Positions 4,810-5,304 of a DNA stretch of 5,304 nt are shown here, piece after piece. The translations under genes were made by a program, and so were the position numbers. The stretch spans positions 1 to 5,304 of the forward strand of contig JBFFZZ010000223.1 in assembly GCA_041568335.1 (NCBI GenBank). The letters are read 5' to 3'. The DNA is from WVWW01 sp041568335. GTDB taxonomy: Bacteria; Acidobacteriota; Polarisedimenticolia; Polarisedimenticolales; Polarisedimenticolaceae. How positions within the stretch are numbered: position 1 is the first letter of the stretch; each line of letters begins with the position of its first letter. The notes under the pieces were generated by a model. That model saw only the letters and a program-made list of their open reading frames with translations, was not told where the DNA came from and ran no database searches.

Positions 4810-5304
4810 CCCGGATCAAGATCTGCGGCATCACCTGTCTCGAGGACGCGCTGGAGGCCGTGGCCGCGGGGGCGGATGCCCTGGGATTCGTCTTCGCACC
4901 TTCGGTCAGGCGGATCGATCCGCGCAGCGCGGGCGAGATCGCCGCGGCGTTGCCCCCGTTCGTGCGGACGATCGGGGTGACCGTCGACGCCTCCGACGGC
5001 GAGATCGATGCGATCGTCACGCAGGCGCGGGTCGACCTGCTGCAGTTCCACGGCGACGAGCCCGCGGAGCGCTGCCTCGCGCAGGCGCGACCGGTGATCA
5101 AGCGCATCCCGGTTTCCGGCTCGGACGATCCCGCGACGCTCCGGGCACGGGCCGCGCGTTATCGGGGCATTCCCCTGCTGGCCGATCCGGGTCGCGGCGA
5201 CGGGCGTTCGTTCCCCTATGCCGTCGCCGCGGTGTTGCCGCGACCCTTCGTGCTCGCGGGCGGGATCGAAGCCGCCAACGTCGGCGAGGCGATCCGGCAG
5301 GCGC
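4806..5304 (+). CDS. trpF: Phosphoribosylanthranilate isomerase, 3' end outside window
   Basis: It isomerises phosphoribosyl-anthranilate to CdRP, the step between TrpD and TrpC. The first 166 residues are present and the frame is open to the window end, probably missing about 35-45 residues. Family signatures: KICGIT (5-10) with catalytic C7, GFVFAPSVRRI (27-37) with the substrate-loop arginines, IGVTVDAS (56-63), LLQFHGDE (78-85), PLLADPGRGDGRSFPYAVA (123-141) with D127 as the likely general acid, and the phosphate-binding LAGGIEAANVGEAI (150-163). The usual GGTGKTFDW-like stretch reads RGDGRSFPY, a modest divergence. The ATG overlaps the trpC stop (ATGA) and no separate promoter is visible, so it is the third gene of the attenuator-controlled operon. 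Further genes such as trpB and trpA may follow, but they cannot be seen. Confidence 0.96.
   Translation, partial: MTRIKICGITCLEDALEAVAAGADALGFVFAPSVRRIDPRSAGEIAAALPPFVRTIGVTVDASDGEIDAIVTQARVDLLQFHGDEPAERCLAQARPVIKRIPVSGSDDPATLRARAARYRGIPLLADPGRGDGRSFPYAVAAVLPRPFVLAGGIEAANVGEAIRQA

Noticed and set aside
3462..5051. Long minus-strand open frame (529 codons) opposite trpD, trpC and trpF
   Set aside because: It is a GC-rich shadow frame with Arg/Ser/Ala-heavy composition and no recognisable motifs, lying opposite three clear trp genes.
1..5304. CRISPR arrays, tRNA/rRNA genes, insertion sequences or phage genes
   Set aside because: No spaced direct repeats, RNA gene signatures, transposase motifs or terminal inverted repeats were seen; the window is fully occupied by metabolic genes and the attenuator.

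Overview
The window is a high-GC bacterial chromosome segment (about two thirds G+C by eye, strong G/C preference at third codon positions). It holds two biosynthetic blocks, with almost every base accounted for. The lineage cannot be fixed from this sequence. A classical ribosome-mediated trp attenuator and Shine-Dalgarno-led or overlapping genes show a bacterium. The GC content and gene mix would suit an uncultivated Myxococcota/deltaproteobacteria-like or other environmental high-GC lineage, but that is a guess.

Left block, polyamine metabolism. On the minus strand, speD (1581-601) and speE (604 to beyond base 1) form a two-gene unit with a 4-base overlap. SpeD makes decarboxylated S-adenosylmethionine. 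SpeE transfers its aminopropyl group to putrescine, giving spermidine and 5'-methylthioadenosine (MTA). SpeD is not the usual bacterial type: it is the eukaryote-like pyruvoyl AdoMet decarboxylase. Divergent from it, across 91 bp, is a RuBisCO-like protein (RLP, 1673-2800). It lacks two residues that true RuBisCO needs. Because some RLPs act in MTA salvage, the arrangement suggests that MTA made by SpeE is recycled through a route involving the RLP.

Middle, 2801-3014. This 214-bp gap is a complete tryptophan attenuator. It has a near-consensus promoter, a 25-codon leader peptide with three consecutive Trp codons, a 1:2 hairpin, a 13-bp antiterminator with one bulged base, and a perfect 11-bp terminator hairpin followed by a T run. 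All of these are read directly from the bases.

Right block, tryptophan biosynthesis. trpD, trpC and trpF (the last cut off by the window end) follow on the plus strand with overlapping ends (8 bases, then ATGA). They encode three consecutive steps from anthranilate to CdRP and onward to indole-3-glycerol phosphate. The attenuator sits before trpD rather than trpE, so anthranilate synthase must be encoded and controlled elsewhere.

The points most worth following up are the trp leader, which may be leaderless, the eukaryote-type SpeD with two altered active-site positions, and the speD-speE/RLP linkage.
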